Shown here: positions 10,524 to 20,834 of the stretch, piece after piece
Layout of the letters: the number at the start of each line of letters is the position of its first letter
Position numbering within the stretch: position 1 is the stretch's first letter
Assembly (NCBI RefSeq): GCF_041320705.1
Contig: NZ_JBGGTQ010000005.1
Span: 310,001 to 374,000 of the forward strand
Direction: 5' to 3'
DNA: 64,000 bases
Origin: Kineococcus mangrovi
GTDB lineage: Bacteria; Actinomycetota; Actinomycetes; Actinomycetales; Kineococcaceae
Program-made: the position numbers and the translations under genes
The notes under the pieces: generated by a model
What the model was told of the DNA's origin: nothing
The model's input: the letters and a program-made list of their open reading frames with translations, nothing else
Database searches by the model: none

Positions 10524-11480
10524 GCTGCCGAACTCCACGTGGACCCGCTCGAAACCCTTGTGCCGCTGCGCCTTCGCGATGCGGGTGTAGGCCCGCTGGT
10601 CACCGTCGGTGAGTTCGACGGCGTCGGTGAACGGAGTGAGCAGGGCCCTGGGGTAGAGGCGGCGGCTGCGCACCACGTCGATCTCGACGCACAGGACGGC
10701 GCAGACCGAGGTGATGAACAGGAACACGATGAGCCCCAGGACCGCGGTGAAGACCTGGTTGGACACGCTGCTGCGGTCGGAGACCAGGGTCACCAGACCC
10801 TGACCGGTGGACTGCAGGAACTGCCACAGCACCGCCATGACGACCGCCCCGGGCAGGATCACCCGGAAGGGGGGACGGTGGGCCGCGGCCAGCCAGAACG
10901 CCATCGTGAACCCCACCCCGGCCAGGACGGTGTAGGCGGCCCTGCTGGCCAGGGAGGGCAGGGGACCGGCGTCACCGAACAGGTCGCCCACCGCGACGTT
11001 GAGCACCGTCGTCCCGAGGACGAACAACCCTGCGGTCACCGTGAGCAGCAGGGCCCGCAACCGCGCCTTGAACGGGTTCGGCCGCTCGTTGCGGGGGATG
11101 CCCCAGGCGACGTTCACCGCGTTCTGCACGGCCAGCCCCACCCCGAGCGAGCCGTACAACGCGCCGGTGATGCCGATGAGGAGGCCGAACCCGCCGCCGC
11201 CGAGGGTGCCGGGGTTGCCGATCTCCTGCCCGATGACCGGGAGCTGGGAGACGGCCGAGTTGACGATCGCCTCCTGCGCGCCCGGGTTCCCCCGCAGCAC
11301 GAACCCCAGGACCGTCGACAGCAGCAGCAGGAGCGGGACGAGGCTCAGCAGGCCGTAGTAGGTGATGATGACGGCGAGGTAGACGCCCTGGTCCTCGAAG
11401 AACTTGTACAGGACCGCCAGGGGGTAACCGACGACGGAGTGCCGACGCTGGAACCCGTCGATCCTCGAGACCGACGACAT
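10434..11480 (-). CDS. YihY/BrkB-family inner membrane protein
   Basis: A 348-residue protein with six predicted transmembrane segments. Family marks are the early FFEDQGVYLAVIITYYGLLSLVPLLLLL and a late FITSVCAVLCVEIDVVR. The family is widespread and its transport role is unclear. The ATG at 11480 follows GGGAG six nt upstream. The last ~28 residues are polar and are encoded in the segment that overlaps the convergent transporter gene. A second member of the same family is found near 56 kb. Confidence 0.9.
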   Translation of the reverse strand: MSSVSRIDGFQRRHSVVGYPLAVLYKFFEDQGVYLAVIITYYGLLSLVPLLLLLSTVLGFVLRGNPGAQEAIVNSAVSQLPVIGQEIGNPGTLGGGGFGLLIGITGALYGSLGVGLAVQNAVNVAWGIPRNERPNPFKARLRALLLTVTAGLFVLGTTVLNVAVGDLFGDAGPLPSLASRAAYTVLAGVGFTMAFWLAAAHRPPFRVILPGAVVMAVLWQFLQSTGQGLVTLVSDRSSVSNQVFTAVLGLIVFLFITSVCAVLCVEIDVVRSRRLYPRALLTPFTDAVELTDGDQRAYTRIAKAQRHKGFERVHVEFGSSPLQQRRAAEAAGQERADGDLERVVEDDR

Positions 11481-11548
11481 CGCCCCGCTCCCGTCCTCCA
11501 CCGACCGACCGTGGTCCGGTCGTGCGGCACGAGGGTACGGACAGGCCC

Positions 11549-12679
11549 TCAGCCCTGCACGTCGCCCCGCCGCAGCGGGTCGAGCAGGTCCACGACCGCC
11601 GCCCACACGGTCGAGGAGGGGTCCACGACGGAGAAGTGGTCGCCCTCGTCCTCCACCACGTGCACCTCGTCACCCGCCGACCGCGCCGCCGCGGCGAAGC
11701 GCCGGGAGGCGTCGAGCAGGTCCGGGTCGTCACCGCGGCAGCAGACGACCGCCACGGGCGCCCCCAGGGGCAGGCGCGCCAGGGGCGAGGAGGCCGCGTA
11801 CACGTCCGGCAGTTGCGCCGGTGTCCCGCCCAGCGCCCCGGCCACGGCGTGCTCGGACAGGGCGCGGGCGTGGATCGAGTGCAGGTCCAGGCACCCGGCC
11901 AGCGACACCGTCAGCGCGGGCTTGCCCGCCGCCGGCAGGTCGGCCGTGAGGCGACCCACGAGCTGCCCGCCCGCGGAGTGCCCGAGGGTGACCAGCCGGG
12001 CCCGGTCCAGCGGGCCCGGGAGGTCCGCGAGCGCGGCGTACCCGGCGGCGACGTCGGCGGTGGTGGCGTCCCAGCCGTGCCGGTCGGGTCTGCGGTACTC
12101 CAGGTTCCAGGTGGCGAAGCCGCGGGTGGTGAGGTCGGTGGCGGCGGCGTGCAGGGTGTCGGCCTCCCAGCGCGAGCGCCAGTACCCGCCGTGGACGAGG
12201 ACGGCGAGGGGGTGGGGTCCGGGGCCGTGGACGTCCGGGTCGGGCAGGCGCAGGTGGGCGTGCTGGTCGGGGTCGGGTCCGTAGTCGACGCGGGTGGCGG
12301 GGGAGGTGCGCTGGAAGTACCAGTCGTCGACGGCGAACCGCAGCCCGGCGGTGCCGCGCCAGCGGATGTGGCGGCGGACGCGGTGGGAGGGGTCGACGTC
12401 GCGGGCGTCGAGGTCGACGCGGACCACGGTCGCGTCGTCGGGCAGGTGGGCGAGGAGTTCGTCGGCGGGGGTGTCGTCGCCGGTGACGAGGAGGAACTCC
12501 CCGGTCGCGGCGGCGGTGGCGCAGGCGGCGCGGAACTCGTCGGCGTCGGCGGTCAGGACGAGGGAGCCGTGCAGCCGGCGGGAGCGCAGGGCGGTGTCGA
12601 AGACCTCGCGGGCGGTGCGGGAGCCGGCGAGGACGCCGGGGGCGGCGACGGCGACGAGGCCGGGCGGGGCGGGGGTCAC
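11549..12679 (-). CDS. kynB: Alpha/beta hydrolase, probable N-formylkynurenine formamidase (KynB role)
   Basis: A 376-residue protein with two parts. The C-terminal ~230 residues are an alpha/beta hydrolase with the oxyanion motif LVHGGYWRS, nucleophile elbow GHSAGG, and a late DHFSVV supplying the catalytic His; this is the arylformamidase pattern. The N-terminal ~140 residues form an extra domain of unknown function that standard arylformamidases lack. Its position as last gene of the kynU-kynA operon (GTGA overlap with kynA) argues that it hydrolyses N-formylkynurenine to kynurenine and formate. The symbol is assigned by context, as bacterial KynB proper belongs to a different fold. Confidence 0.78.
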   Translation of the reverse strand: MTPAPPGLVAVAAPGVLAGSRTAREVFDTALRSRRLHGSLVLTADADEFRAACATAAATGEFLLVTGDDTPADELLAHLPDDATVVRVDLDARDVDPSHRVRRHIRWRGTAGLRFAVDDWYFQRTSPATRVDYGPDPDQHAHLRLPDPDVHGPGPHPLAVLVHGGYWRSRWEADTLHAAATDLTTRGFATWNLEYRRPDRHGWDATTADVAAGYAALADLPGPLDRARLVTLGHSAGGQLVGRLTADLPAAGKPALTVSLAGCLDLHSIHARALSEHAVAGALGGTPAQLPDVYAASSPLARLPLGAPVAVVCCRGDDPDLLDASRRFAAAARSAGDEVHVVEDEGDHFSVVDPSSTVWAAVVDLLDPLRRGDVQG

Positions 12680-13536
12680 GAGCCGATCTCCGTGCGGACG
12701 GCGTACAGCTCGGGGAAGAAGGTCAGGTTCAGCGCGCGGGCGAGGAAGTCGACACCGGAGGACCCGCCGGTGCCGCGTTTGAAGCCGATGGTGCGTTCGA
12801 CGGTCTTGAGGTGGCGGAACCGCCACAGCTGGAAGTTCTCCTCCAGGTCGACGAGTTCCTCGCAGGCCTCGTACTCGCTCCAGAACTCACCGGCGTTCTC
12901 GTAGATGCGCCGCAGGACCGGGACGAGGGCGGGGGTGTGGACGTGGGCGCAGGTGACGTCGCGTTCGAGCACCGCGGCGGGGACGGCGTGCCCGCGGCGG
13001 GCCAGGAAGCGCAAGAACTCGTCGTAGAGGCTGGGGGCGTGCAGCAGGTCGGCCAGCTCGGCGTGCCGGGACCCGTCGTGGGCGAAGACGTCGAGCACCG
13101 CGGCGTTCTTGTTGCCCAGCAAGAACTCCACCGCCCGGTACTGCTGGGACTGGAAACCGGAGGAGTTGGCCAGGAACCCGCGGAACTGGGCGTACTCGGT
13201 GGGGGTGAGGGTGGCCAGGACGGACCACTGCTCGGTGAGGGTGCGCTGGATGTGCTTGACGCGGGCGATGTTCTTCAACGCGGTCTGCAGGTCGTCGGCG
13301 GCGATGGCCGCCACGGCTGAGCGCAGTTCGTGCAGGACGAGCTTGAGCCACAGCTCCGACGTCTGGTGCTGGACGATGAACAGCAGCTCGTCGTGGTGCT
13401 CGGGGACGCTCAGGGGGTGCTGGGCGCTGAGGAGCTCATCCAGGTGCAGGTAGGCGCCGTAGGACATGTCGCGGGTGAAGTCGGTGACGACACCCGCCTC
13501 GACCGCGCGCGTGTTCTGGGAGCCGGCGGCGCTCAC
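12676..13536 (-). CDS. kynA: Tryptophan 2,3-dioxygenase
   Basis: A 286-residue heme enzyme that opens the indole ring of L-tryptophan to give N-formylkynurenine, the first step of the kynurenine pathway. Diagnostic segments are [30 protein letters not shown] (substrate pocket), [10 protein letters not shown], and [21 protein letters not shown], which carries the proximal heme His and the ammonium-binding Thr. The GTG at 13536 overlaps the kynU stop by 4 nt; an internal ATG at residue 24 is a possible alternative start. It forms an operon with kynU upstream and the hydrolase downstream. Confidence 0.96.
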   Translation of the reverse strand: MSAAGSQNTRAVEAGVVTDFTRDMSYGAYLHLDELLSAQHPLSVPEHHDELLFIVQHQTSELWLKLVLHELRSAVAAIAADDLQTALKNIARVKHIQRTLTEQWSVLATLTPTEYAQFRGFLANSSGFQSQQYRAVEFLLGNKNAAVLDVFAHDGSRHAELADLLHAPSLYDEFLRFLARRGHAVPAAVLERDVTCAHVHTPALVPVLRRIYENAGEFWSEYEACEELVDLEENFQLWRFRHLKTVERTIGFKRGTGGSSGVDFLARALNLTFFPELYAVRTEIGS

Positions 13537-14828
13537 GCGGACCGGACCAGGCGTTCGAGGGCGACGATCCCCTCCAGGACCTCGACGAAGCTGGTGGACA
13601 GCGGCGCCAGGCCGAGCCGGATGCCGTCGGGGGTGCGGAAGTCCGGGACGACGCCGCCGGCCCACAACCGGCGGGTGAGGTCGGCGAAGTCGGCGCCGCT
13701 GGTGCCGGCGCCGACGGTGAGGTGCCCCCCGCGCCGGGCCCCGTCGCGGGGGCTGAGGACGTGCACTCCGTGGGGGACGAGCAGGGCGTCGGCGAGGTCG
13801 AGGGCGAACCCGGTGAGCAGGACGGACTTGGCGCGGACCGCGTCGATGCCGGCCCGTTCGAGCTGCTCGACGCCGGCGCGGACCGGGACCATCGCCAGGA
13901 TCGGCGGGGTGCCGGAGACCAGCTGGCGCACGCCGGGTGCCGGTTCGTAGCCCGAACCCATCGCGAAGGGGTCGGCGTGCCCCATCCAGCCCTGCACGGG
14001 CTGGCGCAGGAGACCGTGGTGGCGGGCGGCGAGGTAGGCGAACGCCGGGGCGCCGGGGCCGCCGTTGAGGTACTTGTACGTGCACCCCACGGCCAGGTCT
14101 ACCCCCCAGGCGTCCAGCTCCAGCGGGACGGACCCCACGGAGTGGGACAGGTCCCACAGGACGAGGGCGCCGGCGTCGTGGACGGCGCCGGTGATGCCGG
14201 GGGCGTCGGCGAGGTGCCCGGAGCGGTAGGCGACGTGGCTGAACGTGGCCAGCGCGGTGCGGGGGCCCACCGCGGCGCGGACCTGCTCCAGGGTGATCCC
14301 GGCGGCCGGGTCGGTCTCGATCCAGCGCAGGGTCACCCCGTGCTCGGCGGCGACGCCTTCCAGGACGAACCGGTCGGTCGGGAAGTTGCCGGTGTCGGCC
14401 ACGACCTCGTCGCGGCCCCGGGCCAGGCCGTGGCCGACGGCGGCGCGCACGAGCTTGTAGAACAGGACGGTGGTGGAGTCGGCGACCACGCTCTGCCCGG
14501 GCCCGGCGCCCAGGGCGGCGCGCCCGATGCGGTCGCCGAGGTCGAGGGGCCAGTCCATCCAGCCACCGTCGGGGACGTGGGCATCACCGGACCAGCCCTG
14601 GATGAGCCGCCCGCCCCACTCGTGGTGGACGAAGGCGTCGACGGCGGCGGCGGTCGCGCGCAGGGGACGGCCCAGGGAGTTGCCGTCCAGGTAGGCCGAG
14701 ACGGCGGGAGCGGCCTGGAGGAGGAACTCGTCGCGGTGGCCGGCCAGGGGGTCGGCGGCGTCGAGAGCGGCGGCGCGGGCGGCCCAGTGCGCCAGGTCCT
14801 GCCTCGGCTCCTGCTCGGTCGCGGTCAC
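13533..14828 (-). CDS. kynU: Kynureninase
   Basis: A 431-residue PLP enzyme that cleaves kynurenine to anthranilate and L-alanine. Visible signatures are [10 protein letters not shown] near the N terminus, WDLSHSVGS with the PLP-contacting Asp, and [12 protein letters not shown], where Lys252 is the Schiff-base residue. GTG at 14828 has a strong GGAGG Shine-Dalgarno sequence 8 nt away. It is the first gene of the operon and is divergent from mpa. With kynA and the hydrolase, the operon converts tryptophan to anthranilate. No anthranilate-degrading genes are nearby, so the product may be recycled or used in secondary metabolism. Confidence 0.96.
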   Translation of the reverse strand: MTATEQEPRQDLAHWAARAAALDAADPLAGHRDEFLLQAAPAVSAYLDGNSLGRPLRATAAAVDAFVHHEWGGRLIQGWSGDAHVPDGGWMDWPLDLGDRIGRAALGAGPGQSVVADSTTVLFYKLVRAAVGHGLARGRDEVVADTGNFPTDRFVLEGVAAEHGVTLRWIETDPAAGITLEQVRAAVGPRTALATFSHVAYRSGHLADAPGITGAVHDAGALVLWDLSHSVGSVPLELDAWGVDLAVGCTYKYLNGGPGAPAFAYLAARHHGLLRQPVQGWMGHADPFAMGSGYEPAPGVRQLVSGTPPILAMVPVRAGVEQLERAGIDAVRAKSVLLTGFALDLADALLVPHGVHVLSPRDGARRGGHLTVGAGTSGADFADLTRRLWAGGVVPDFRTPDGIRLGLAPLSTSFVEVLEGIVALERLVRSA

Positions 14829-14976
14829 GGGTGTCCTCCGGGGTCGGTGCGGTGGGGTGGCGCGGTGGGGTGGTGCGCCACCAGTGTCCCCGACCGGTGC
14901 CCGGGGCGGGCGGGTGCTGCCGGGTGCGGGGCGGCGCGTCGTCCGGTTGCCGCCGCGCGATCGGTGGTGCGCGGGT

Positions 14977-14982
14977 TAGGGT
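14977..14982 (+). promoter_or_regulatory. -10 box TAGGGT of mpa
   Basis: TAGGGT ends 31 nt before the mpa ATG, so transcription would begin about 25 nt upstream of it and the mRNA would carry a short leader with a Shine-Dalgarno site. Confidence 0.45.
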
Positions 14983-15013
14983 CGAATGCACCACCCAGGA
15001 CGGGAGATGCGCC

Positions 15014-16699
15014 ATGACCGAGCCCACACGCCGCTTCGGCGGTGGCGGTGAGCGGGACGCCCGCCACCTCGCCGCTCTCGAGGAACAGCTCGGGGCGGCC
15101 CGCACCCGGCTCGCCCAGGTCGACGCCCAGAACGACCGGCTGGCCTCGACGCTGCGCGAGGCCCGCGACCAGATCGTCGCCCTGAAGTCCGAGGTCGACC
15201 GGCTCGGTCAGCCGCCGGCCCAGTTCGCCACCTTCTTGCAGGTCGGCGGCGAGGACGGGACGGTGGACATCGTCTCGGCCGGTCGCCGGATGCGGGTGGC
15301 GGTCAGCCCGGCCGTGGACGTGGAGGCGTTGCAGCCCGGTCAGGACGTCATGGTCAACGAGGCCATGAACGTCGTGGCGGCGTTCGACTACGAGCGCACC
15401 GGTGAGCTGGCCACGGTCAAGGAGGTCCTGACGGACGGTCGGGCCCTGGTGCTGGCCCGCGCCGACGAGGAGCGCGTGGTGCGCCTGGCGGGTCCGCTGC
15501 TGGACGGGCCGCTGCGCGTGGGGGACTCCCTGACCGTCGACACCCGGTCGGGGTTCGCCTTCGAGCGCATCCCCAAGGCCGAGGTCGAGGAGCTGGTCCT
15601 GGAGGAGGTGCCCGACATCAACTACGAGGACATCGGTGGGCTGGGCCCGCAGATCGAGGCGATCCGCGACGCCGTCGAGCTGCCGTTCCTGCACGCGGAC
15701 CTGTTCCGCGAGCACGGGTTGCGGCCCCCGAAGGGGATCCTGCTGTACGGCCCGCCCGGGTGCGGCAAGACGCTCATCGCCAAGGCGGTCGCGAACTCGC
15801 TGGCGAAGAAGGCCGCCGAGCTGCGCGGGCAGACGCAGGCCAACGCCTACTTCCTCAACATCAAGGGCCCGGAGCTGCTCAACAAGTACGTCGGGGAGAC
15901 CGAGCGGCACATCCGGCTGATCTTCGCCCGGGCACGGGAGAAGGCCAGCGGCGGCACGCCCGTGGTCGTCTTCTTCGACGAGATGGAGTCGCTGTTCCGC
16001 ACCCGCGGGTCGGGGGTGTCCTCCGACGTGGAGACGACGATCGTGCCGCAGCTGCTGAGCGAGCTGGACGGGGTGGAGCGGCTGGAGAACGTCATCGTCA
16101 TCGGCGCCTCGAACCGCGAGGACATGATCGACCCCGCGATCCTGCGGCCCGGCCGCCTCGACGTGAAGATCAAGATCGAGCGGCCGGACGCCGAGAGCGC
16201 CGGGCAGATCTTCTCCAAGTACCTGACGGCGGACCTGCCGCTGCACTCCGAGGACCTCGCGGTCAACGGGGGCAGCGCGCAGTCCACGGTGGACGCGATG
16301 ATCCAGGCCACGGTGGAGCGGATGTACACCGAGACCCCGGAGAACGAGTTCCTGGAGGTCACCTACGCCGGGGGCGACAAGGAGGTCCTGTACTACAAGG
16401 ACTTCAACTCCGGGGCGATGATCCAGAACATCGTCGACCGCGCGAAGAAGATGGCGATCAAGGACCTGCTGACGGCGCGGCAGCGGGGCCTGCGGGTCGA
16501 GCACCTCATGAGCGCGTGCGTGGACGAGTTCAAGGAGAACGAGGACCTGCCGAACACGACGAACCCGGACGACTGGGCGCGCATCTCGGGCAAGAAGGGG
16601 GAGCGGATCGTCTTCATCCGCACCCTCATGCAGGGCAAGAAGGGCACCGAGGCGGGCCGGTCGATCGACACGGTCGCCAACACGGGGCAGTACCTGTGA
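15014..16699 (+). CDS. mpa: Proteasomal ATPase Mpa/ARC
   Basis: A 561-residue AAA ATPase that recognises Pup-tagged proteins, unfolds them and threads them into the 20S core. The domain order is an N-terminal coiled coil (about residues 15-65) that binds Pup, tandem OB folds (about 70-195), then the AAA module with Walker A GPPGCGKT (246-253) and Walker [12 protein letters not shown]. The C terminus GQYL ends in the penultimate-Tyr motif used to dock on the PrcA ring. The ATG has a GGGAGA Shine-Dalgarno sequence. Unlike the usual layout, four non-proteasomal genes separate it from dop. Confidence 0.98.
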   Translation: MTEPTRRFGGGGERDARHLAALEEQLGAARTRLAQVDAQNDRLASTLREARDQIVALKSEVDRLGQPPAQFATFLQVGGEDGTVDIVSAGRRMRVAVSPAVDVEALQPGQDVMVNEAMNVVAAFDYERTGELATVKEVLTDGRALVLARADEERVVRLAGPLLDGPLRVGDSLTVDTRSGFAFERIPKAEVEELVLEEVPDINYEDIGGLGPQIEAIRDAVELPFLHADLFREHGLRPPKGILLYGPPGCGKTLIAKAVANSLAKKAAELRGQTQANAYFLNIKGPELLNKYVGETERHIRLIFARAREKASGGTPVVVFFDEMESLFRTRGSGVSSDVETTIVPQLLSELDGVERLENVIVIGASNREDMIDPAILRPGRLDVKIKIERPDAESAGQIFSKYLTADLPLHSEDLAVNGGSAQSTVDAMIQATVERMYTETPENEFLEVTYAGGDKEVLYYKDFNSGAMIQNIVDRAKKMAIKDLLTARQRGLRVEHLMSACVDEFKENEDLPNTTNPDDWARISGKKGERIVFIRTLMQGKKGTEAGRSIDTVANTGQYL

Positions 16700-16723
16700 G
16701 GTGACCTGCTGCTGACCCGGTCC

Positions 16724-16767
16724 CACCGCGGGCCGCACCCCGCTCCGGCGGGGTGCGGTCCGCGGTG
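16724..16767. terminator. Hairpin terminator between mpa and the Nudix gene
   Basis: A 19-bp stem with one G-U pair (16724-16742 with 16749-16767) and a 6-nt loop lies between two convergent genes, so it may serve both. Confidence 0.75.
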
Positions 16768-16770
16768 CGT

Positions 16771-17295
16771 TCAGCGGCCGGCGGGGTCGCACCACCACCG
16801 CGGCCAGTGGGCCAGGAGCTCACGGGTGTCCGGCGCGAACGGCCACGTGGGGTCGTCCAGGCGCTCTCGCACCGTGGCCGGGTCCTCCCACCAGGCGTCG
16901 GCGACCTCGCTGGGCTGCAGCCTCAGCGCGCTGCCGTCCCACCGGGCCTCGTGGACGAAGGTGAGGTGGTGGGTGCTCCGGTCGCGGTACCAGCGGGTCA
17001 GGACGGGGGACAGGGGCAGGTCCAGGCCCAGTTCCTCGCGCAGTTCGCGGCGGGCGGCGTCCAGCGGTTCCTCCCCGGCCCCCACGACGCCGCCGGCCAG
17101 GCAGTCGTGGGCGCCGGGGTTGAGGTCCTTGACGTCGGTGCGGCGGTGCAGGAGGACCCGGCCGTCGGGGTGGCGCAGCAGGACACCGGTCGCGGCGTGG
17201 GGCAGGTTGCGGGCGCGGACCTCGGTGCGCGGTGCGCTGCCGGTGACGCGGCCGGTGGTGTCGGCCGGGTCGTACAGGGCGACGATCTCACTCAC
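16771..17295 (-). CDS. Nudix hydrolase
   Basis: A 174-residue protein with the Nudix box GGVVGAGEEPLDAARRELRE followed by ELGL, matching the G-x5-E-x7-R-E-U-x-E-E-x-G-U pattern with all metal-binding Glu residues. The preceding DLNPGAHDC segment resembles the IDI/Nudix18-type subgroup. It should hydrolyse a nucleoside diphosphate derivative; the substrate is unknown. GTG at 17295 was chosen because TACCCT lies 7 nt upstream; longer starts add a Pro/Arg-rich tail. It separates mpa from the exporter genes and is divergent from them. Confidence 0.9.
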   Translation of the reverse strand: MSEIVALYDPADTTGRVTGSAPRTEVRARNLPHAATGVLLRHPDGRVLLHRRTDVKDLNPGAHDCLAGGVVGAGEEPLDAARRELREELGLDLPLSPVLTRWYRDRSTHHLTFVHEARWDGSALRLQPSEVADAWWEDPATVRERLDDPTWPFAPDTRELLAHWPRWWCDPAGR

Positions 17296-17302
17296 CGTCG
17301 CG

Positions 17303-17308
17303 AGGGTA
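17303..17308 (-). promoter_or_regulatory. -10 box TACCCT of the Nudix gene
   Basis: TACCCT on the minus strand lies 7 nt before the GTG at 17295. Confidence 0.4.
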
Positions 17309-17408
17309 GGACAGGGCGCCGGGGATCGCGGGGCGCGTGCGACGCAGGGTGGACGTGAGGTGCCTCCCACCCCGCCCTGCGGGGGACTCCCCGGGCCGGG
17401 TGAACGCT

Positions 17409-17414
17409 TAGTGT
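17409..17414 (+). promoter_or_regulatory. -10 box TAGTGT of the exporter operon
   Basis: TAGTGT lies exactly 6 nt before the GTG at 17421, predicting a leaderless mRNA for the three-gene exporter operon. Confidence 0.5.
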
Positions 17415-17420
17415 GACCGC

Positions 17421-18844
17421 GTGCGAGCCCTCACCCACCCCCGAACCCCGTCCGGTCCCCGGCGGCGCGCCCGGCGCGCGGCCCGGGGCCTGTCCCTCGC
17501 GGCGTCCGGGGTGCTGGCCGCGCTGGTCGTGGCGGGGTGCAGCTCGGGTGAGGACGAGGCGACGATCGGCACCGGCGAGGTCACCCGCGGCGACGTGCAG
17601 CAGGTGGTCGACGCCGCCGGTCAGGTCCAGCCGCGGGCCTCGGCGGTCCTGACGGCCCCCGCGGCCGGCACGGTCGCGACCCTGGCGGTCACCGACGGCC
17701 AGGAGGTCCAGGCCGGGCAGGTGCTCATGACCCTTGAGTCCCCCTCCGCCGTGCAGGCGCTGGAGCGGGCGCGCTCGGCCGACGCCGAGGCGGCGCGCAG
17801 CGGTTCGGGGGCGGGGGCGGCGGTGACGCCGAAGCAGCTGGCGGCCCAGCAGCGCGCGGCCCAGCGCGACGCCGAGGCCCGCTTCGCCCAGGCCGAGGCG
17901 CAGGCCCGCGCGATCCCGGACCCGACCGCCCAGGCGGCCGCCCTGGCGGCGGTGCAGTCCTCCCGGACCCAGTACGAGCTGCTGGCCTCCCAGACGCAGG
18001 CCCTCGTGGACCAGGTCAACGCCGGTCTGGGCAGCCTGGACACCGCCGTGGCCTCCCTCGGGTCGGCCCAGCGCGTGCAGACGCGGGCCGCGGTCGCGGC
18101 CGCGCAGGCCACCGTGGACGCGCTGACGGTGACGGCGCCCATCTCCGGGCGGGTCTCGCTGGGCTCCTCCGGCGGCGGGGGCGGGTCCGCGCTGCCGGCG
18201 GGGGCCGAGCAGCTGCTCGCCGGCAGCGGGGTGTCGCTGCCCGGCGGGGCCGGGGGGGAGGCCGCCGCCGCGGCCGGGGCGCCCGTGCTGGCCCAGGGGG
18301 CCGCGGTGTCGCAGGGCGCCACGCTCGTCACGGTCATCGACGCCTCCACCCTGAGCCTGACCGCCGACGTCGACGAGACCGACGTGCTGCAGGTGCAGCC
18401 CGGGGTGGAGGCGGACGTGATGGTGGACGCCGTCGAGGGCGCCACGTACCACGGGACCGTGACGAGCGTGGACCCCACCGCCAGGAGCGGCGGCGGTGGC
18501 GGGGTCACGTACACCGTCCGCCTCAGCTACGACGGCGGCACCGGCGCTGACGGTGCCCCGGCGGCGACGCCCCTGCCGGGCATGAGCGCCACCGTCTCCC
18601 TCGTGGTGCGCAGCGTGAGCGGTGTCGTCGAGGTGCCCGCCTCGGCGATCGTGCGCGCCGGGTCCCCGAACGGGTCGAAGGACTCCGACAGCGTGTGGGT
18701 CGTCCGCGACGGGCAGGCCGAGCGGCGCGAGGTGCGCGTCGGGGTCCGCGGCGACGCCGACGTGGAGGTCGCGCAGGGGCTGCGCGAGGGCGAGACGGTC
18801 GTCACCGACGGTGCCGCCGACGTGAGCGCGGGGCAGCAGGTCCC

Positions 18845-18848
<4 letters not shown>
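17421..18848 (+). CDS. MacA-like periplasmic adaptor lipoprotein (HlyD/MFP family)
   Basis: A 475-residue membrane fusion protein. The N terminus is Arg-rich, then hydrophobic, ending in VVAGC, so Cys40 is probably lipidated. The split biotinyl-lipoyl domain (AAGTVATLAVTDGQEVQAGQVL and LTVTAPISGRVSL) flanks an Ala/Gln-rich helical hairpin, and beta-barrel segments follow (SLTADVDETDVLQV, VEVPASAIV). A Gly-rich insert follows residue 250. It should couple the ABC transporter encoded downstream to export outside the membrane. It overlaps the ATPase gene by 4 nt (GTGA). Confidence 0.92.
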
Positions 18849-19614
<766 letters not shown>

Positions 19615-19618
<4 letters not shown>

Positions 19619-20811
19619 AGGGCTGGGAGGCGTTCCGCGTCGCCCTCGACGCGCTGCGCGGCAACCGGGTCCGCAGCCTGCTGACGATGCTCGGCATCAT
19701 CATCGGCATCGCCGCCGTCATCGTGGTGGTCTCCATCGGCTCCGGGGCCCGTCAGCAGATCGAGCGGCAGGTCGAGGGCCTGGGCTCCAACCTCATCCTC
19801 GTCGTGCCCGGGCAGTTCGACACGAACAACCTCGGCAACAACGCCGCCGCGACGTCCACGATGCAGGTCAAGGACGGTGAGGTCCTCGCCGACGTCGTCG
19901 GCGACCCGCGCGCCGTCACGGCCCGCGTCACCACGGGGGCGCAGGTGCGGGCCGGCACCCGGGAGCAGTTCACGACGATCCAGGGCGCGGACCAGAACCT
20001 GCCGCAGGTCCTGACCCGCCCCGTCGCGGACGGGCAGTACTTCACCTCCGTCGACGTCGACTCCCGCCGTCGCGTCGCGGTCCTGGGGGCGGCGGCCGCG
20101 CGGAACCTGTTCCCCGGCACCGACCCCGTCGGGCGGCAGGTGACGATCTCGGGCACCCGCTTCCAGGTGATCGGGGTGCTCGCCGAGCAGGGCGAGAGCT
20201 TCGGGGTCTCCCTCGACAACGAGATCCACGTCCCCATCACCACCGCCCAGCGGTTGTTCTCCCTCGACCGCGTCGACGCCTTCGCGGTCAAGGCGCCGTC
20301 GGCGGCCACGGTGCCGCAGCTGTCCGAGCGGCTGTGGCAGGCCATGAAGGCGGAGTACCCCGACCAGACGTTCTCGGCGGTCACCCAGACGCAGATCCTC
20401 GGCGTCATCGGGCAGATCCTCGGGCTGCTGACGGCGGTGCTGGCCGCGATCGCGGGCATCTCCCTGCTCGTGGGCGGTGTCGGGGTCTCCAACATCATGC
20501 TCGTCTCGGTCCGGGAGCGGACCCGGGAGATCGGGCTGCGCAAGGCCCTGGGGGCCCGCCAGCGCGACGTCCTCGTGCAGTTCCTCGTCGAGGCCGTCCT
20601 GCTGACCAGCGTCGGCGGCGTCATCGGCATCCTCATCGGGGTCGCGGTCTCGATCGGCGTGAACGAGGTGTCCCCGCTGCCGGCCGTCATCGAGTGGTGG
20701 AGCCCGGTCGTCGCCTTCGTCGTCTCCGCCGCGGTCGGCATCTTCTTCGGGGTCTTCCCCGCGCGGCGGGCCGGGCGGCTGGACCCGGTGGTGGCCCTGC
20801 GGACGGAGTGA
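19615..20811 (+). CDS. MacB-like ABC transporter permease (FtsX fold)
   Basis: A 398-residue permease with one N-terminal membrane helix (LLTMLGIIIGIAAVIVVVSIG), a ~220-residue extracytoplasmic MacB core domain, and three C-terminal helices (VGGVGVSNIMLVSV, then RTREIGLRKALGA). RTREIGLRKALGAR is the classic cytoplasmic loop of this family. Together with the adaptor and ATPase it forms a tripartite-style exporter for peptides, lipids or drugs; the substrate is unknown. Only 23 bp separate its stop codon from dop, so the dop promoter partly overlaps its 3' end. Confidence 0.94.
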
Positions 20812-20822
20812 GACCGGGCACG

Positions 20823-20828
20823 TAGGGT
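20823..20828 (+). promoter_or_regulatory. -10 box TAGGGT of dop
   Basis: TAGGGT lies exactly 6 nt before the dop ATG in a 23-bp gap. The -35 position falls inside the permease gene. Confidence 0.5.
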
Positions 20829-20834
20829 CGGCCC

